Below are positions 1 through 7,531 of a stretch of DNA of 35,538 bases, piece after piece. The notes beneath the pieces are model-generated. The model made no database searches, was not told the origin of the DNA, and saw only the letters and a list, made by a program, of their open reading frames with translations. The position numbers were made by a program, and so were the translations under genes. Source of the stretch: Caldifarciminota bacterium (GTDB taxonomy: Bacteria > Hydrothermota > Hydrothermia > B15-G9). The stretch lies in the NCBI GenBank assembly GCA_027037615.1, contig JALVZN010000061.1:1-35538 (forward strand). Reading direction: 5' to 3'. Positions within the stretch are counted from its first letter, which is position 1. Every line of letters starts with the position of its first letter.

Positions 1-1058
1 GCCCCTATGTGCTTGACATAATTCCCGACAACCTGATGGGCTCCATGTCGTTGATAGCCGACACCGTGCTGAGCATGGTTGCGTTCTCTCTCGGTCAGGT
101 TTTCGAGATAAAATCGTTGTCCCGAGTGGGCAAACGCGTGTTCCTGATCTCGTGGGGCGAGGTGATCGGTGCGTTCATACTTGTCACAGTGGTCATGTAT
201 GCGATCGGCGTGCCGCTTTACGAGGCGCTTCTTTTCGGCGGCATAGCACCGGCGACCGCACCTGCTGCAACGGTCATGGTCATCAGGGAGCTCAGGGCGA
301 GCGGCCCGTTCACGGAGACCCTGCTGGGAGTTGTGGCCATCGACGATGCGTGGGGCATCATGGTCTTTGCGCTTGCAGAATCGGTGGCGAAGATGCTGCT
401 GCGGCATGGTGGTGGCCAGTCCGAGGTGCTGGTTTCGCTCATGCACGCAACGGTGGCTGTGATCGCAGCGCTTGCGCTCGGCTCTGCCATCGCTGTTCTG
501 TTCAAATGGCTCTCAAAGTTCTTCCGTTCGGACACCGACATCCTGGTGGCCGTCTTCGGCGCGATTCTCGTAACATCGGACATAGCATCCTACTTCAACC
601 TTTCTAACCTGCTGGCGAACATGGCGTTCGGCGCCGTGCTCGCAAACATCACCAAATCGCCCAACAAGTATTTCGACATCCTGAAACGGTTTGACTGGCT
701 TTTCTACCTGTTCTTCTTCGTCCTGAGTGGCGCATCGCTCGAACTCGAAAAACTCAAAGAGCTCGGCTTCTGGGGCATAGTCTATACCGTTACAAGGCCG
801 TTTGGCGAATATGTTGGCGCTTTCGTGGGCGCCGCAATCGGCAAAATGGAAAAAACGGTCAGGAATTACATCGGACTTGGGCTCGTCCCACAGGCTGGTG
901 TCGCGCTCGGACTTGCAATCCTTGTAAGGCATGAATTCAGCGACACGATCGGTCCCGGCTTCCTGACCGTCATCATCGCATCGACGGTCATATCGGAAAT
1001 AATCGGCCCCGTGTTCACACGGATGGCGCTTCGCAAGGCAGGTGAGATAAGAGCTTGA
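1..1058 (+). CDS. cation:proton antiporter (Na+/H+ exchanger family), 5' end cut by window
   Basis: Integral membrane antiporter that exchanges a monovalent cation for protons across the inner membrane. The reading frame is open right to base 3, so the GTG at 9 is unlikely to be the true start and the N-terminal part is missing. About 350 residues are visible with roughly nine or ten hydrophobic segments. A small-residue-rich stretch (APATAPAATVMV) and a paired-aspartate segment (AIDDAWG, bases 339-350) match the ion-binding region of CPA-type Na_H_Exchanger proteins. The C-terminal half has the usual Gly/Ala-rich transmembrane helices (VPQAGVALGLAIL). No C-terminal TrkA or UspA domain follows. 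The stop overlaps the mfd start (TGATG), so the two are probably translationally coupled. Ion specificity cannot be told from sequence. Confidence 0.85.
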   Translation, partial: PYVLDIIPDNLMGSMSLIADTVLSMVAFSLGQVFEIKSLSRVGKRVFLISWGEVIGAFILVTVVMYAIGVPLYEALLFGGIAPATAPAATVMVIRELRASGPFTETLLGVVAIDDAWGIMVFALAESVAKMLLRHGGGQSEVLVSLMHATVAVIAALALGSAIAVLFKWLSKFFRSDTDILVAVFGAILVTSDIASYFNLSNLLANMAFGAVLANITKSPNKYFDILKRFDWLFYLFFFVLSGASLELEKLKELGFWGIVYTVTRPFGEYVGAFVGAAIGKMEKTVRNYIGLGLVPQAGVALGLAILVRHEFSDTIGPGFLTVIIASTVISEIIGPVFTRMALRKAGEIRA

Positions 1059-3886
1059 TGGAGCTGCCCGTAGTTCTTGAAAAACTCAAGCCTATTGCCG
1101 AAAAGATCGAAAGCGAGAGGGGAATCAGCTCCAGCTGGCCAAGCGGGTTTATCTCTCTTATCCTCACTGACATCGCCCTGTCACACAAATTTGTGGCTTA
1201 CAGGCTCACCGACCCGGAACTCGGCGCCGCAATCGCCGAGGAGATAGGCGGCATAGCGGATGCCTTCGCCCTCCCGGTCAACGCCGTGCTGGCGGACGCA
1301 GAGGGATGGGACCTCGCGATAAAGTCCGATCTGTCGAACATCATCATCGCGCCGCCCGACCTCAAGCTTGTGACATCGGCCATCTTCTACGAGTTCGTGA
1401 CGGGCGACGAGCTGCCGCTCGAGGAGCTCATCGATGCGCTGATAGACAGCGGCTATCGGCGCGTTGGCTCGGTCGCCGAGCCGGGCGAGTTCGCATTGAG
1501 GGGGGGAATTCTGGACATATTCCCCATCGGTGACACAACGCCCAAAAGGGTTGAATTCTTCGGCGACACAATAGAATCTATCCGCATATTCGACCCGTTT
1601 ACACAGAGGTCAACTGCCATCCTGAAAAACGGGCGTTTCACGGTCTCGCTTCGAGATAACAGCTCCAACAGGCTGGACGCCATCGAGTTCCATGATAAAC
1701 CGGTTTCGGGCATCGAGGTCGTGCCAAACAGCCGTTATGCCGGCCAGTTTGAGCTCTTCAAATCCGATATAAAACGCTTGTTATCAACTGGTTATGAGGT
1801 TTATCTGCTGTCGAACGATGAGAGGAGGGGCAGGAGATTGGCATCGCTTGTTGGGGCGAAGTTTCACAGGGGCAGCGTGTTTCAGGGGTTCCAGATGCCG
1901 GCCATTAAATTCGCAGTCTTCTCGGATAGGGAGCTCACGGGCGCACAGCCGAAAAAACGCCGCATCTCGGTGCTTTTCGGCGAACGGATTGAGGATTTGA
2001 CGGCGCTCCAGCCCGGCGACATCGTCGTCCACATCGACTACGGGATAGCGCGCTACGAAGGACTTGCGACCATCGAAGTCGAGCGCACGGTCTATGACTG
2101 CCTCAAATTGAAGTTCAAGGACGGCTATGTCTATGTGCCAACTTACAACCTTGAGGTGGTGCAGAAGTTCACATCATCGTCCGAGAGTCAGGTTGAGCCT
2201 GAGATAACGGAAATCGGCTCTCCGAAATGGCTGAAAAGGCGTGCCAGAGCGATGTCGGCGTCCTTTGAGATAGCCAGCGACCTTTTGAGAATTCACGCCC
2301 TGAGGAAAGCGCGCAAAGGGTTTGCGTTCTCGAAAGATAACGAGCTTATGATGGCGCTCGAAGCATCTTTCCCGTATGAGGAGACCGAGGATCAGAAACG
2401 GGTCATCGAAGAGGTCAAACGGGACATGGAATCCGAGCGCGTCATGGACAGGCTTGTGGCGGGCGAAGTCGGCTTCGGCAAGACTGAAGTCGCCATAAGG
2501 GCATCGTTTAAGGCGGTTTTGGACGGCAAACAGGTCGCCATCGTCGTGCCGACCACATTGCTTGCCCTGCAACATTACCGTTCGTTCACGGAACGGCTGA
2601 AAAACTTCCCGGTCAGGATTGCGATGGTCTCGCGCCTCGTCAAGTCCTCGAAAATCAAGGAGATACTTCAGGAGCTCAGGGAGGGCAAGATCGACATCGT
2701 CATCGGCACACACAGGCTTTTGAGGGACGATGTCGAGTTCAGAGATCTCGGCCTGCTGATAATCGATGAGGAGCACAGGTTTGGCGTGGCTCAAAAGGAG
2801 AAGCTGCGGAAAAAATACCCGCTGGTCGATACCCTGCGACTCACGGCAACGCCGATCCCGAGAACGCTTTACGCAGCGCTCGGCAAAATCTACGACCTGT
2901 CGCTCATAACGACGCCTCCGATCGGGCGGCAATCGGTTGAGACGATCGTCGCCGAATACAGCGATTCGATTGTGATAGAAGCGATCGAGCGGGAGATGAA
3001 AAGACACGGACAGGTGTTTTATGTGTTCAACAGGATAGAGGGCATCGAAAAGGTCGCAGAACGGCTGAGGCGGTTCTTCCCGGAACTCAACATCACAGTC
3101 GCACATGGCAGGATGAAGAAGTCGGAGTTGGAGGACATCTTCATCGATTTCTATGAGGGCAGGATCGATGTCCTCGTATCGACCTCGATAATCGAGGCAG
3201 GCGTGGATTTCCCGAGAGCGAACACGCTGATCATAGAGAACGCAGATAGGTTTGGCCTCGCAGAGCTCCATCAGCTCAGGGGGCGCGTCGGCAGGTCGAT
3301 AGTGAAGGCATACGCCTATTTTCTCGTGCCGAAAACGATAAGCGAGAAGGCGAAGCGGCGGCTTCGTGCGCTTGCGACTTACCACCAGCTGGGCTCAGGG
3401 ATAAAGATTGCGCTTGCCGACATGGAGATCAGGGGCGCCGGCAATCTGCTTGGCAGAGAACAACATGGGCACATAAACGCCGTGGGCGTTGAGATGTTCT
3501 TCTCCATGCTGGAGGAGGCCGTCCGCGAGCTGTCGGGTCAGGAGCCGCTCAGGGAGCCGTCCGTCACCATCAAAGGCATCTCCGCACTCATCCCCGAATC
3601 CTACATCCCCGAACCTGATGTGCGGGTGTCGTTCTACCGCCGCATTAGCAATGCACGCAACCAAAAGCAGCTCAATGAGATACGCGAGGAGCTGCTGGAC
3701 AGGTTTGGCAGGCTCCCTGTTGAGGTCGAAAACCTGCTCCAGATAACATCTTACAAGTTGCTGGCGATGGAAAAGGGATACGACGAAATTCGGGTGTCGG
3801 AGAAGACGGTCGAGTTCATCAAAGGCAAAGAGGCCAAAAGCATCAAACGCAGCCTGCCGCTCAAGACCGTAAAGAACCTGCTCTGA
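1058..3886 (+). CDS. mfd: transcription-repair coupling factor Mfd (short form)
   Basis: ATP-driven DNA translocase that removes RNA polymerase stalled at lesions and recruits UvrA. The ATG at 1058 overlaps the upstream stop; a TTG just before it is less likely. 942 residues. Domains: reduced UvrB-like N-terminus (RGGILDIFP near residue 148), a CarD-like RNA-polymerase interaction domain around 305-375 ([18 protein letters not shown]), helicase core with Walker A GEVGFGKT at 469-476, DEEH box at 570-573, [10 protein letters not shown], and QLRGRVGR at 739-746, then the C-terminal TRCF domain. It is about 200 residues shorter than E. coli Mfd (1148). Most of the loss lies between the UvrB-like module and the polymerase-interaction domain. 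All helicase motifs I looked for are present, so it should be an active translocase. Partner gene is an antiporter, an uninformative pairing. Confidence 0.97.
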   Translation: MELPVVLEKLKPIAEKIESERGISSSWPSGFISLILTDIALSHKFVAYRLTDPELGAAIAEEIGGIADAFALPVNAVLADAEGWDLAIKSDLSNIIIAPPDLKLVTSAIFYEFVTGDELPLEELIDALIDSGYRRVGSVAEPGEFALRGGILDIFPIGDTTPKRVEFFGDTIESIRIFDPFTQRSTAILKNGRFTVSLRDNSSNRLDAIEFHDKPVSGIEVVPNSRYAGQFELFKSDIKRLLSTGYEVYLLSNDERRGRRLASLVGAKFHRGSVFQGFQMPAIKFAVFSDRELTGAQPKKRRISVLFGERIEDLTALQPGDIVVHIDYGIARYEGLATIEVERTVYDCLKLKFKDGYVYVPTYNLEVVQKFTSSSESQVEPEITEIGSPKWLKRRARAMSASFEIASDLLRIHALRKARKGFAFSKDNELMMALEASFPYEETEDQKRVIEEVKRDMESERVMDRLVAGEVGFGKTEVAIRASFKAVLDGKQVAIVVPTTLLALQHYRSFTERLKNFPVRIAMVSRLVKSSKIKEILQELREGKIDIVIGTHRLLRDDVEFRDLGLLIIDEEHRFGVAQKEKLRKKYPLVDTLRLTATPIPRTLYAALGKIYDLSLITTPPIGRQSVETIVAEYSDSIVIEAIEREMKRHGQVFYVFNRIEGIEKVAERLRRFFPELNITVAHGRMKKSELEDIFIDFYEGRIDVLVSTSIIEAGVDFPRANTLIIENADRFGLAELHQLRGRVGRSIVKAYAYFLVPKTISEKAKRRLRALATYHQLGSGIKIALADMEIRGAGNLLGREQHGHINAVGVEMFFSMLEEAVRELSGQEPLREPSVTIKGISALIPESYIPEPDVRVSFYRRISNARNQKQLNEIREELLDRFGRLPVEVENLLQITSYKLLAMEKGYDEIRVSEKTVEFIKGKEAKSIKRSLPLKTVKNLL

Positions 3887-3894
3887 GACGCCAT

Positions 3895-3938
3895 CCGCCC
3901 CAAAACGAAAAAGGGGCGGAAATCAACCCGCCCCCCTT
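3895..3938 (-). terminator. rho-independent terminator of the por operon, with a third competing arm
   Basis: On the minus strand a 7-bp GC stem (3934-3928 with 3919-3913, 8-base loop) is followed directly by TTTTTCGTTTT, a standard intrinsic terminator 27 bases past the porB stop. A third arm at 3895-3901 has the same sequence as the 3928-3934 arm, so the central arm can pair with either side. On the plus strand, mfd transcripts also fold here, but the T-rich tract is poor, so termination of mfd is less certain. Confidence 0.8.
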
Positions 3939-3964
3939 CACTTTCCGTTGAACGATTTGACCGC

Positions 3965-4912
3965 TCACTCCTTGAGAGGGAACGCCTCCTCAAGTTTGAG
4001 CAGTCTCTCCCAGCGTTTCTCGACTTCCTGCTGGATTTCCTCTATCAGTTCGGGCCTGTTGAGGATGTGCTTGTAGCGGCGCTGTGGCTTGAGGAATTCG
4101 ATAACCGGCAGCGGTTTCCTCGGCTTGTAGTTGACCTTCCAACCTCCGTTTTTGTATTCGTAGAGCGGCCAGTATTTCGTTTCCACAGCGAGTTTGGTTA
4201 GATCGATGGAGAGGTCAGGCGGATAGTTCCATCCGGGCTGGCATGGGCTTATGACATTTATGAAGCTTGGGCCGTCAGCCTCAAGGGCTTTCTGCACTTT
4301 TCTGATTAGATCGCTCCAGAAGGCCGGGCTTGCCTGTGCCGCATAAGCCGGATTGTGGGCGATGATGATGTCGGTTATCTCTTTGCGCCACTGCAACTTG
4401 CCCGGTATGACCTTTCCAGCAGGCGATGTTGTTGTGGATGCGTATTTCGGGGTAGCGCTTGACCTCTGGATTCCCGTGTTCATGTAACCTTCGTTGTTAT
4501 AGAGGATGTAGAGGAAATTGTGGCCGCGCTCAAGTGCGCCGGACAGGGCCTGAAGTCCGATGTCGTAAGTTCCACCGTCACCGCCGAACGCCACAAACTT
4601 GATCTCCTTGTCTGCCGGGATTTTGCCTTTGCGTTTCAATGCCTTGTAAGCTGCCTCGACGCCTGAAATTGTGGCAGCGGCGTTCTCAAAAGCGTTGTGT
4701 ATCCAGTTAACAGGCCATGCGGTATAGGGGAAGATGGTTGTTGTCACTTCCATACAGCCGGTGGCGTTTGCTACGACAAGCGGGTAATCGGTTGCGCTCA
4801 TCACAAGTTTGACTATGACAGGGAACGGGCAACCTGCACATGCCCTGTGGCCTGGCGCCAATGCCCTTTTCATGCGGGCAAGATCTCTCAAAGTTTTTGC
4901 TTTCTGAGCCAT
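3965..4912 (-). CDS. porB: pyruvate/2-oxoacid:ferredoxin oxidoreductase, beta subunit
   Basis: Thiamine-diphosphate-binding beta subunit of the enzyme that interconverts pyruvate + CoA with acetyl-CoA + CO2 while reducing ferredoxin. 315 residues. The N-terminal CAGC (C25, C28), C53 in the ATGCMEVT segment, and a later cysteine in SPCQPGW are the four expected [4Fe-4S] ligands. The TPP/Mg motif is GGDGGTYDIGLQALSGALERG followed by NNEGYMNTG. SD AGGAGG precedes the ATG. It is last in porGDAB, 10 bases after porA. The gene order equals that of four-subunit PORs of thermophiles such as Thermotoga. Pyruvate is the likeliest substrate, but other 2-oxoacids cannot be excluded. Confidence 0.95.
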   Translation of the reverse strand: MAQKAKTLRDLARMKRALAPGHRACAGCPFPVIVKLVMSATDYPLVVANATGCMEVTTTIFPYTAWPVNWIHNAFENAAATISGVEAAYKALKRKGKIPADKEIKFVAFGGDGGTYDIGLQALSGALERGHNFLYILYNNEGYMNTGIQRSSATPKYASTTTSPAGKVIPGKLQWRKEITDIIIAHNPAYAAQASPAFWSDLIRKVQKALEADGPSFINVISPCQPGWNYPPDLSIDLTKLAVETKYWPLYEYKNGGWKVNYKPRKPLPVIEFLKPQRRYKHILNRPELIEEIQQEVEKRWERLLKLEEAFPLKE

Positions 4913-4922
4913 GATTTTCCTC

Positions 4923-6116
4923 CTATTCCCTCACGCCAACATAGGTTACCATGCGGTCAGGCGTGTTGCCGGCTGCAATCCACTGCATCTTCTCGATGAC
5001 CTCGTAGAAGTTCTCAGGTGGCACATCGCGTCCGCCCAGTCCGTAAACGAAGCTGTGGATGATCGGTCTTTCGGAAAAATGGTAGAGTGCGCGGGCGATC
5101 TCTGTTGCCACAGGGCCGCCCATTGTGTTGAGCGAGTCAGCGCGATCCATCACGGCGAGGTATTTCACCTTTCCAAGAACCTGCTGGAGCTCCTCGTAAG
5201 GGAACGGTCTGAAGATTCTCAGTCTGAGAAGTCCGACCTTCATGCCCTTTTCATCGCGAAGGTCATCGACAACTTCCTTGCCTGTGCCTGCTGAGGAACC
5301 GAGCACGACAATTGCGTATTCCGCATCGTCGAGCCTGTAAGGCTCCATGAACACGGGCAGCTCAACGCCGAAGAACTCGGCAAATTCGCGATGGGCATCG
5401 TAGATGTGCTTTTTCGCCTCGAACATGGCCTCAATCTGGCCACGCTTGTGCTCGAAGAAGTAATCCTGAAGGTCGAGCGGGCCGACGGTTATCGGGTTAT
5501 CCACATCGAGCACATTGTAGAGCGGCTTCCTCTGCCCGAGGAATTCCCTGACATCCTCATCGTCAAACACATCAAGGGATTCCATGCCGTGAGAGAGGAC
5601 GAAGCCGTCCGTGGTGACCATAACCGGCAGGTTGGCCTTTTCTGCCGTCCTGACGCCGACGATGGTAGATGCATAGGCCTCCTGCACATTTTCGGTGTAG
5701 ATCTGGATCCAGCCAGCATCGCGCGAACCCATCGTGTCGGAATGGTCGCAGTGGATGTTGATCGGTGCGGACAGCGTTCTGTTGACGACGCACATCGTGA
5801 TCGGGAGCCTCAACGCACTTGCGATGTAGAGGATTTCGTGCATCAGGGCCAGGCCCTGAGAGGCGGTGCCCGTCATCACGCGTGCGCCGGCCGCCGATGC
5901 GCCAACGCATGCCGACATTGCGGAATGCTCGGATTCCACAGGCACGAACTCGGTATCGACTTCGCCGTCTGCAACATATTTCGAGAACAGCTCGACGATC
6001 TGCGTTGCGGGCGTGATGGGGTAAGCGGCGACGACATCAGGGTTTATTTGCTTCATGGCGAAAGCCATGGCCTCGTTACCGGTAAGCGCCATCCTTGTTG
6101 TTTTCCTCTTCGCCAT
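4923..6116 (-). CDS. porA: pyruvate/2-oxoacid:ferredoxin oxidoreductase, alpha subunit
   Basis: Alpha subunit of the POR complex; it carries the pyrimidine-binding domain for thiamine diphosphate and the CoA/substrate-facing domains. 397 residues, typical length. Recognisable features are the N-terminal LTGNEAMAFAMKQINPDVVAAYPITP segment, the catalytic-site ESEHSAMSACVGASAAGAR region with its conserved glutamate, and the C-terminal transketolase-like part (YAIVVLGSSAGTGKEVVDDL). Strong SD (GGAGGAGG) upstream. It starts two bases after the porD stop, so translation of the two is coupled. Cytoplasmic, in complex with PorB, PorD and PorG. Confidence 0.95.
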   Translation of the reverse strand: MAKRKTTRMALTGNEAMAFAMKQINPDVVAAYPITPATQIVELFSKYVADGEVDTEFVPVESEHSAMSACVGASAAGARVMTGTASQGLALMHEILYIASALRLPITMCVVNRTLSAPINIHCDHSDTMGSRDAGWIQIYTENVQEAYASTIVGVRTAEKANLPVMVTTDGFVLSHGMESLDVFDDEDVREFLGQRKPLYNVLDVDNPITVGPLDLQDYFFEHKRGQIEAMFEAKKHIYDAHREFAEFFGVELPVFMEPYRLDDAEYAIVVLGSSAGTGKEVVDDLRDEKGMKVGLLRLRIFRPFPYEELQQVLGKVKYLAVMDRADSLNTMGGPVATEIARALYHFSERPIIHSFVYGLGGRDVPPENFYEVIEKMQWIAAGNTPDRMVTYVGVRE

Positions 6117-6118
6117 GG

Positions 6119-6463
6119 CTATACCTCCTCCGGTGCCATTTCAAGGGCATGTATCTTGGGCGGGCACGCACGAACGCAAATGCCGCATCCCTTGCAGTAA
6201 TCGTAGTCTATGCCGATCATCTTAACCACTTTTCCGTCTTCGGATATGTTCAGCATGATGGCATCTTCGGGACAGAAGACCCAGCAGAGCAGGCAATGCG
6301 TGCACTTGTCCTCGTCCCAGATGGGGCGCTCTACACGCCAATCGCCTGTCAAATATTCGGGTGAAGTGGGGACTCCCGGCACTATTGCGCCAGGCGAGAT
6401 CTCCGCAAGCTCCTTCCACCCTTTCAATTCGTCCCATTTCCTCTCTTTGGGGGCAGGCATCAT
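6119..6463 (-). CDS. porD: pyruvate:ferredoxin oxidoreductase, delta subunit (2x[4Fe-4S])
   Basis: Ferredoxin-like electron-transfer subunit of POR. 114 residues with two classic cluster motifs: C54, C57, C60, C64-P and C90, C93, C96, C100-P. These take electrons from the TPP site to soluble ferredoxin. The start is one of two adjacent ATG codons: 6463 overlaps the porG stop as ATGA, while 6460 has the better spacing (7) from GAGGAGG. The N-terminal ~50 residues form the usual delta-subunit extension. Nothing is missing or fused. Confidence 0.95.
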   Translation of the reverse strand: MMPAPKERKWDELKGWKELAEISPGAIVPGVPTSPEYLTGDWRVERPIWDEDKCTHCLLCWVFCPEDAIMLNISEDGKVVKMIGIDYDYCKGCGICVRACPPKIHALEMAPEEV

Positions 6464-7029
6464 TCAACCTCCTCGTAGGCCCTTTTCACGGCCTCTATGT
6501 TTTTCTCCACGATGTCGGTCGAGAATTTGTGAGAAAGCCTTTCCTCGATGGCCTTGAGAAAATCGTCGAAAGGCAGAAGAGGAAGGACTTTTATCAAAGC
6601 GCCGAGCATTGGCGTGTTCGGGATGTTCCTGCCGAGTATGTCAAGTGCGATCTTCGTTGCATCGACCGTGTGAACCTCGAAAGGCTCTAACTGCGGGAAC
6701 TTCTTCTTGAGATCCTCAGGCGATAGGGAACTGTTGGCGAGGAATTTGTTGCCGGGTTTAAGTCCTTCCACCACAGCTTTGGTTCCGAGCAGCGTTGGGT
6801 CTATGACGACAACCACATCAGGCTCCTTAATTCCGCTGTGAATCCTTATCGGCTTGTCCGATATGCGGTTGTATGACTTAACCGGAGCGCCACGACGCTC
6901 TGGCCCGTATTCAGGGAAGGCCTGGATGTATTTGCCGGTCTTGGCGAGCGCCTCCCCAAGCAGCAGGGCCGCGGTCTTGGCACCCAGTCCTCCGCGCCCG
7001 TGCCATCTTATCTCAAAGGGCTTTTCCAT
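6460..7029 (-). CDS. porG: pyruvate/2-oxoacid:ferredoxin oxidoreductase, gamma subunit
   Basis: Gamma subunit of POR, which forms the CoA-binding and stabilising domain of the complex. 189 residues, normal size. The diagnostic N-terminus IRWHGRGGLGAKTAALLLGEAL and the segment FPEYGPERRGAPVKSYNRIS match the POR gamma family, as does NTPMLGALIKV near the C-terminus. First gene of the operon, with a modest SD (CGGAG) and a leader of about 115 bases from the predicted promoter. Gene order gamma-delta-alpha-beta. Confidence 0.95.
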   Translation of the reverse strand: MEKPFEIRWHGRGGLGAKTAALLLGEALAKTGKYIQAFPEYGPERRGAPVKSYNRISDKPIRIHSGIKEPDVVVVIDPTLLGTKAVVEGLKPGNKFLANSSLSPEDLKKKFPQLEPFEVHTVDATKIALDILGRNIPNTPMLGALIKVLPLLPFDDFLKAIEERLSHKFSTDIVEKNIEAVKRAYEEVE

Positions 7030-7087
7030 TGTTCATCGCTCCGTTTGTTTTTATTCACCCTTTTACATTTAATCCTTAACAAAATTG

Positions 7088-7134
7088 CTTTTTACCCCCT
7101 ACGGGTGAATATCGATCACCGCCCAGGGGAAAAG
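7088..7134 (-). promoter_or_regulatory. candidate folded 5' leader of porGDAB
   Basis: Between the predicted transcription start (~7145) and porG lie two nested inverted repeats. The outer arms are 7090-7100 with 7125-7133 (TTTT, a two-base bulge, CCCCT pairing with AGGGGAAAA on the plus strand). The inner stem is GGTGA (7104-7108) with TCACC (7116-7120). I recognise no known riboswitch consensus. It may be a regulatory or stabilising mRNA structure. Confidence 0.35.
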
Positions 7135-7151
7135 TAATCAGTTGTATCTCT

Positions 7152-7181
7152 ATTTTATTGCGTAGATGTGAGGGGCGTCAA
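7152..7181 (-). promoter_or_regulatory. sigma70-type promoter for porGDAB
   Basis: Minus strand: TTGACG (7181-7176), an 18-base spacer, TAAAAT (7157-7152). Five of six bases match the consensus in each box. It lies about 120 bases upstream of porG with no gene between, and downstream of the terminator of the neighbouring operon. Confidence 0.7.
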
Positions 7182-7215
7182 TCGCAAAAATCGCTCAAAT
7201 ACAAGTGAATTAGAC

Positions 7216-7243
7216 AAAGGGGGCGGCTTTCGCCACCCCCTTT
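7216..7243 (-). terminator. terminator of the FN3 lipoprotein/FecR/small-protein operon
   Basis: A long hairpin, AAAGGGGG with CCCCCTTT plus an inner GGC/GCC pair across one mismatch, with loop TTTC. It begins 37 bases after the stop at 7280. The T tract on the minus strand is short, but the stem is strong and it separates two minus-strand operons. Confidence 0.7.
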
Positions 7244-7279
7244 AACAAGGATGTAGATCAAGGGCATAGTGGTGTCAAA

Positions 7280-7531
7280 TTAAGGTTTCTTCTTTTTCTT
7301 CGGCTTCTGCTTGTGCTCTTTGATTATCTTGATAAACAGGCTGTTGCGGCGTCTTGATCTCAGGTCGTTGACCCCATCTTTGTCACGGTCAACGAATGTG
7401 TCACGCTTGACCGTCTCACGATGGGTTTTTTTGACCGGGTTCACTGCCGTTGAATCGGCAGCCCCGAGAACGGCCGACGCATGAAGGAAACTGATGGCCA
7501 GAATGGCGACCCCAATCTTTGTGGCCTTCAT
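7280..7531 (-). CDS. small exported basic protein with a Ca-loop-like DxDxDG motif
   Basis: 83 residues, family not recognised. A signal peptide covers about residues 1-23 (hydrophobic core AILAISFLHASAV, likely cleavage after VLGA). The mature ~60 residues are strongly basic. They hold an acidic loop, FVDRDKDGVNDL, resembling the DxDxDGxxD calcium loops of thrombospondin-3/EF-hand-like repeats. This is followed by an Arg cluster and a C-terminal run of lysines (KPKKKKKP). The start overlaps the stop of the FecR gene by ATGA and has a GGAGG site, so it is coupled to it. Probably periplasmic or surface-bound, possibly binding the acidic envelope or DNA; that role is only inference. Confidence 0.8.
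   Translation of the reverse strand: MKATKIGVAILAISFLHASAVLGAADSTAVNPVKKTHRETVKRDTFVDRDKDGVNDLRSRRRNSLFIKIIKEHKQKPKKKKKP

Noticed and set aside
2174-3385. 403-codon open frame antisense to mfd
   Set aside because: It is a shadow of the mfd codon pattern; composition is Arg/Leu/Asp-heavy, with no family likeness and no SD.
5391-6200. 269-codon open frame antisense to porA
   Set aside because: Composition mirrors the opposite-strand gene (His/Arg/Val-rich), no SD and no recognisable domain.
7081-7145. TPP riboswitch before the TPP-dependent POR genes
   Set aside because: The CUGAGA and other conserved core elements are absent; only simple nested inverted repeats are seen.
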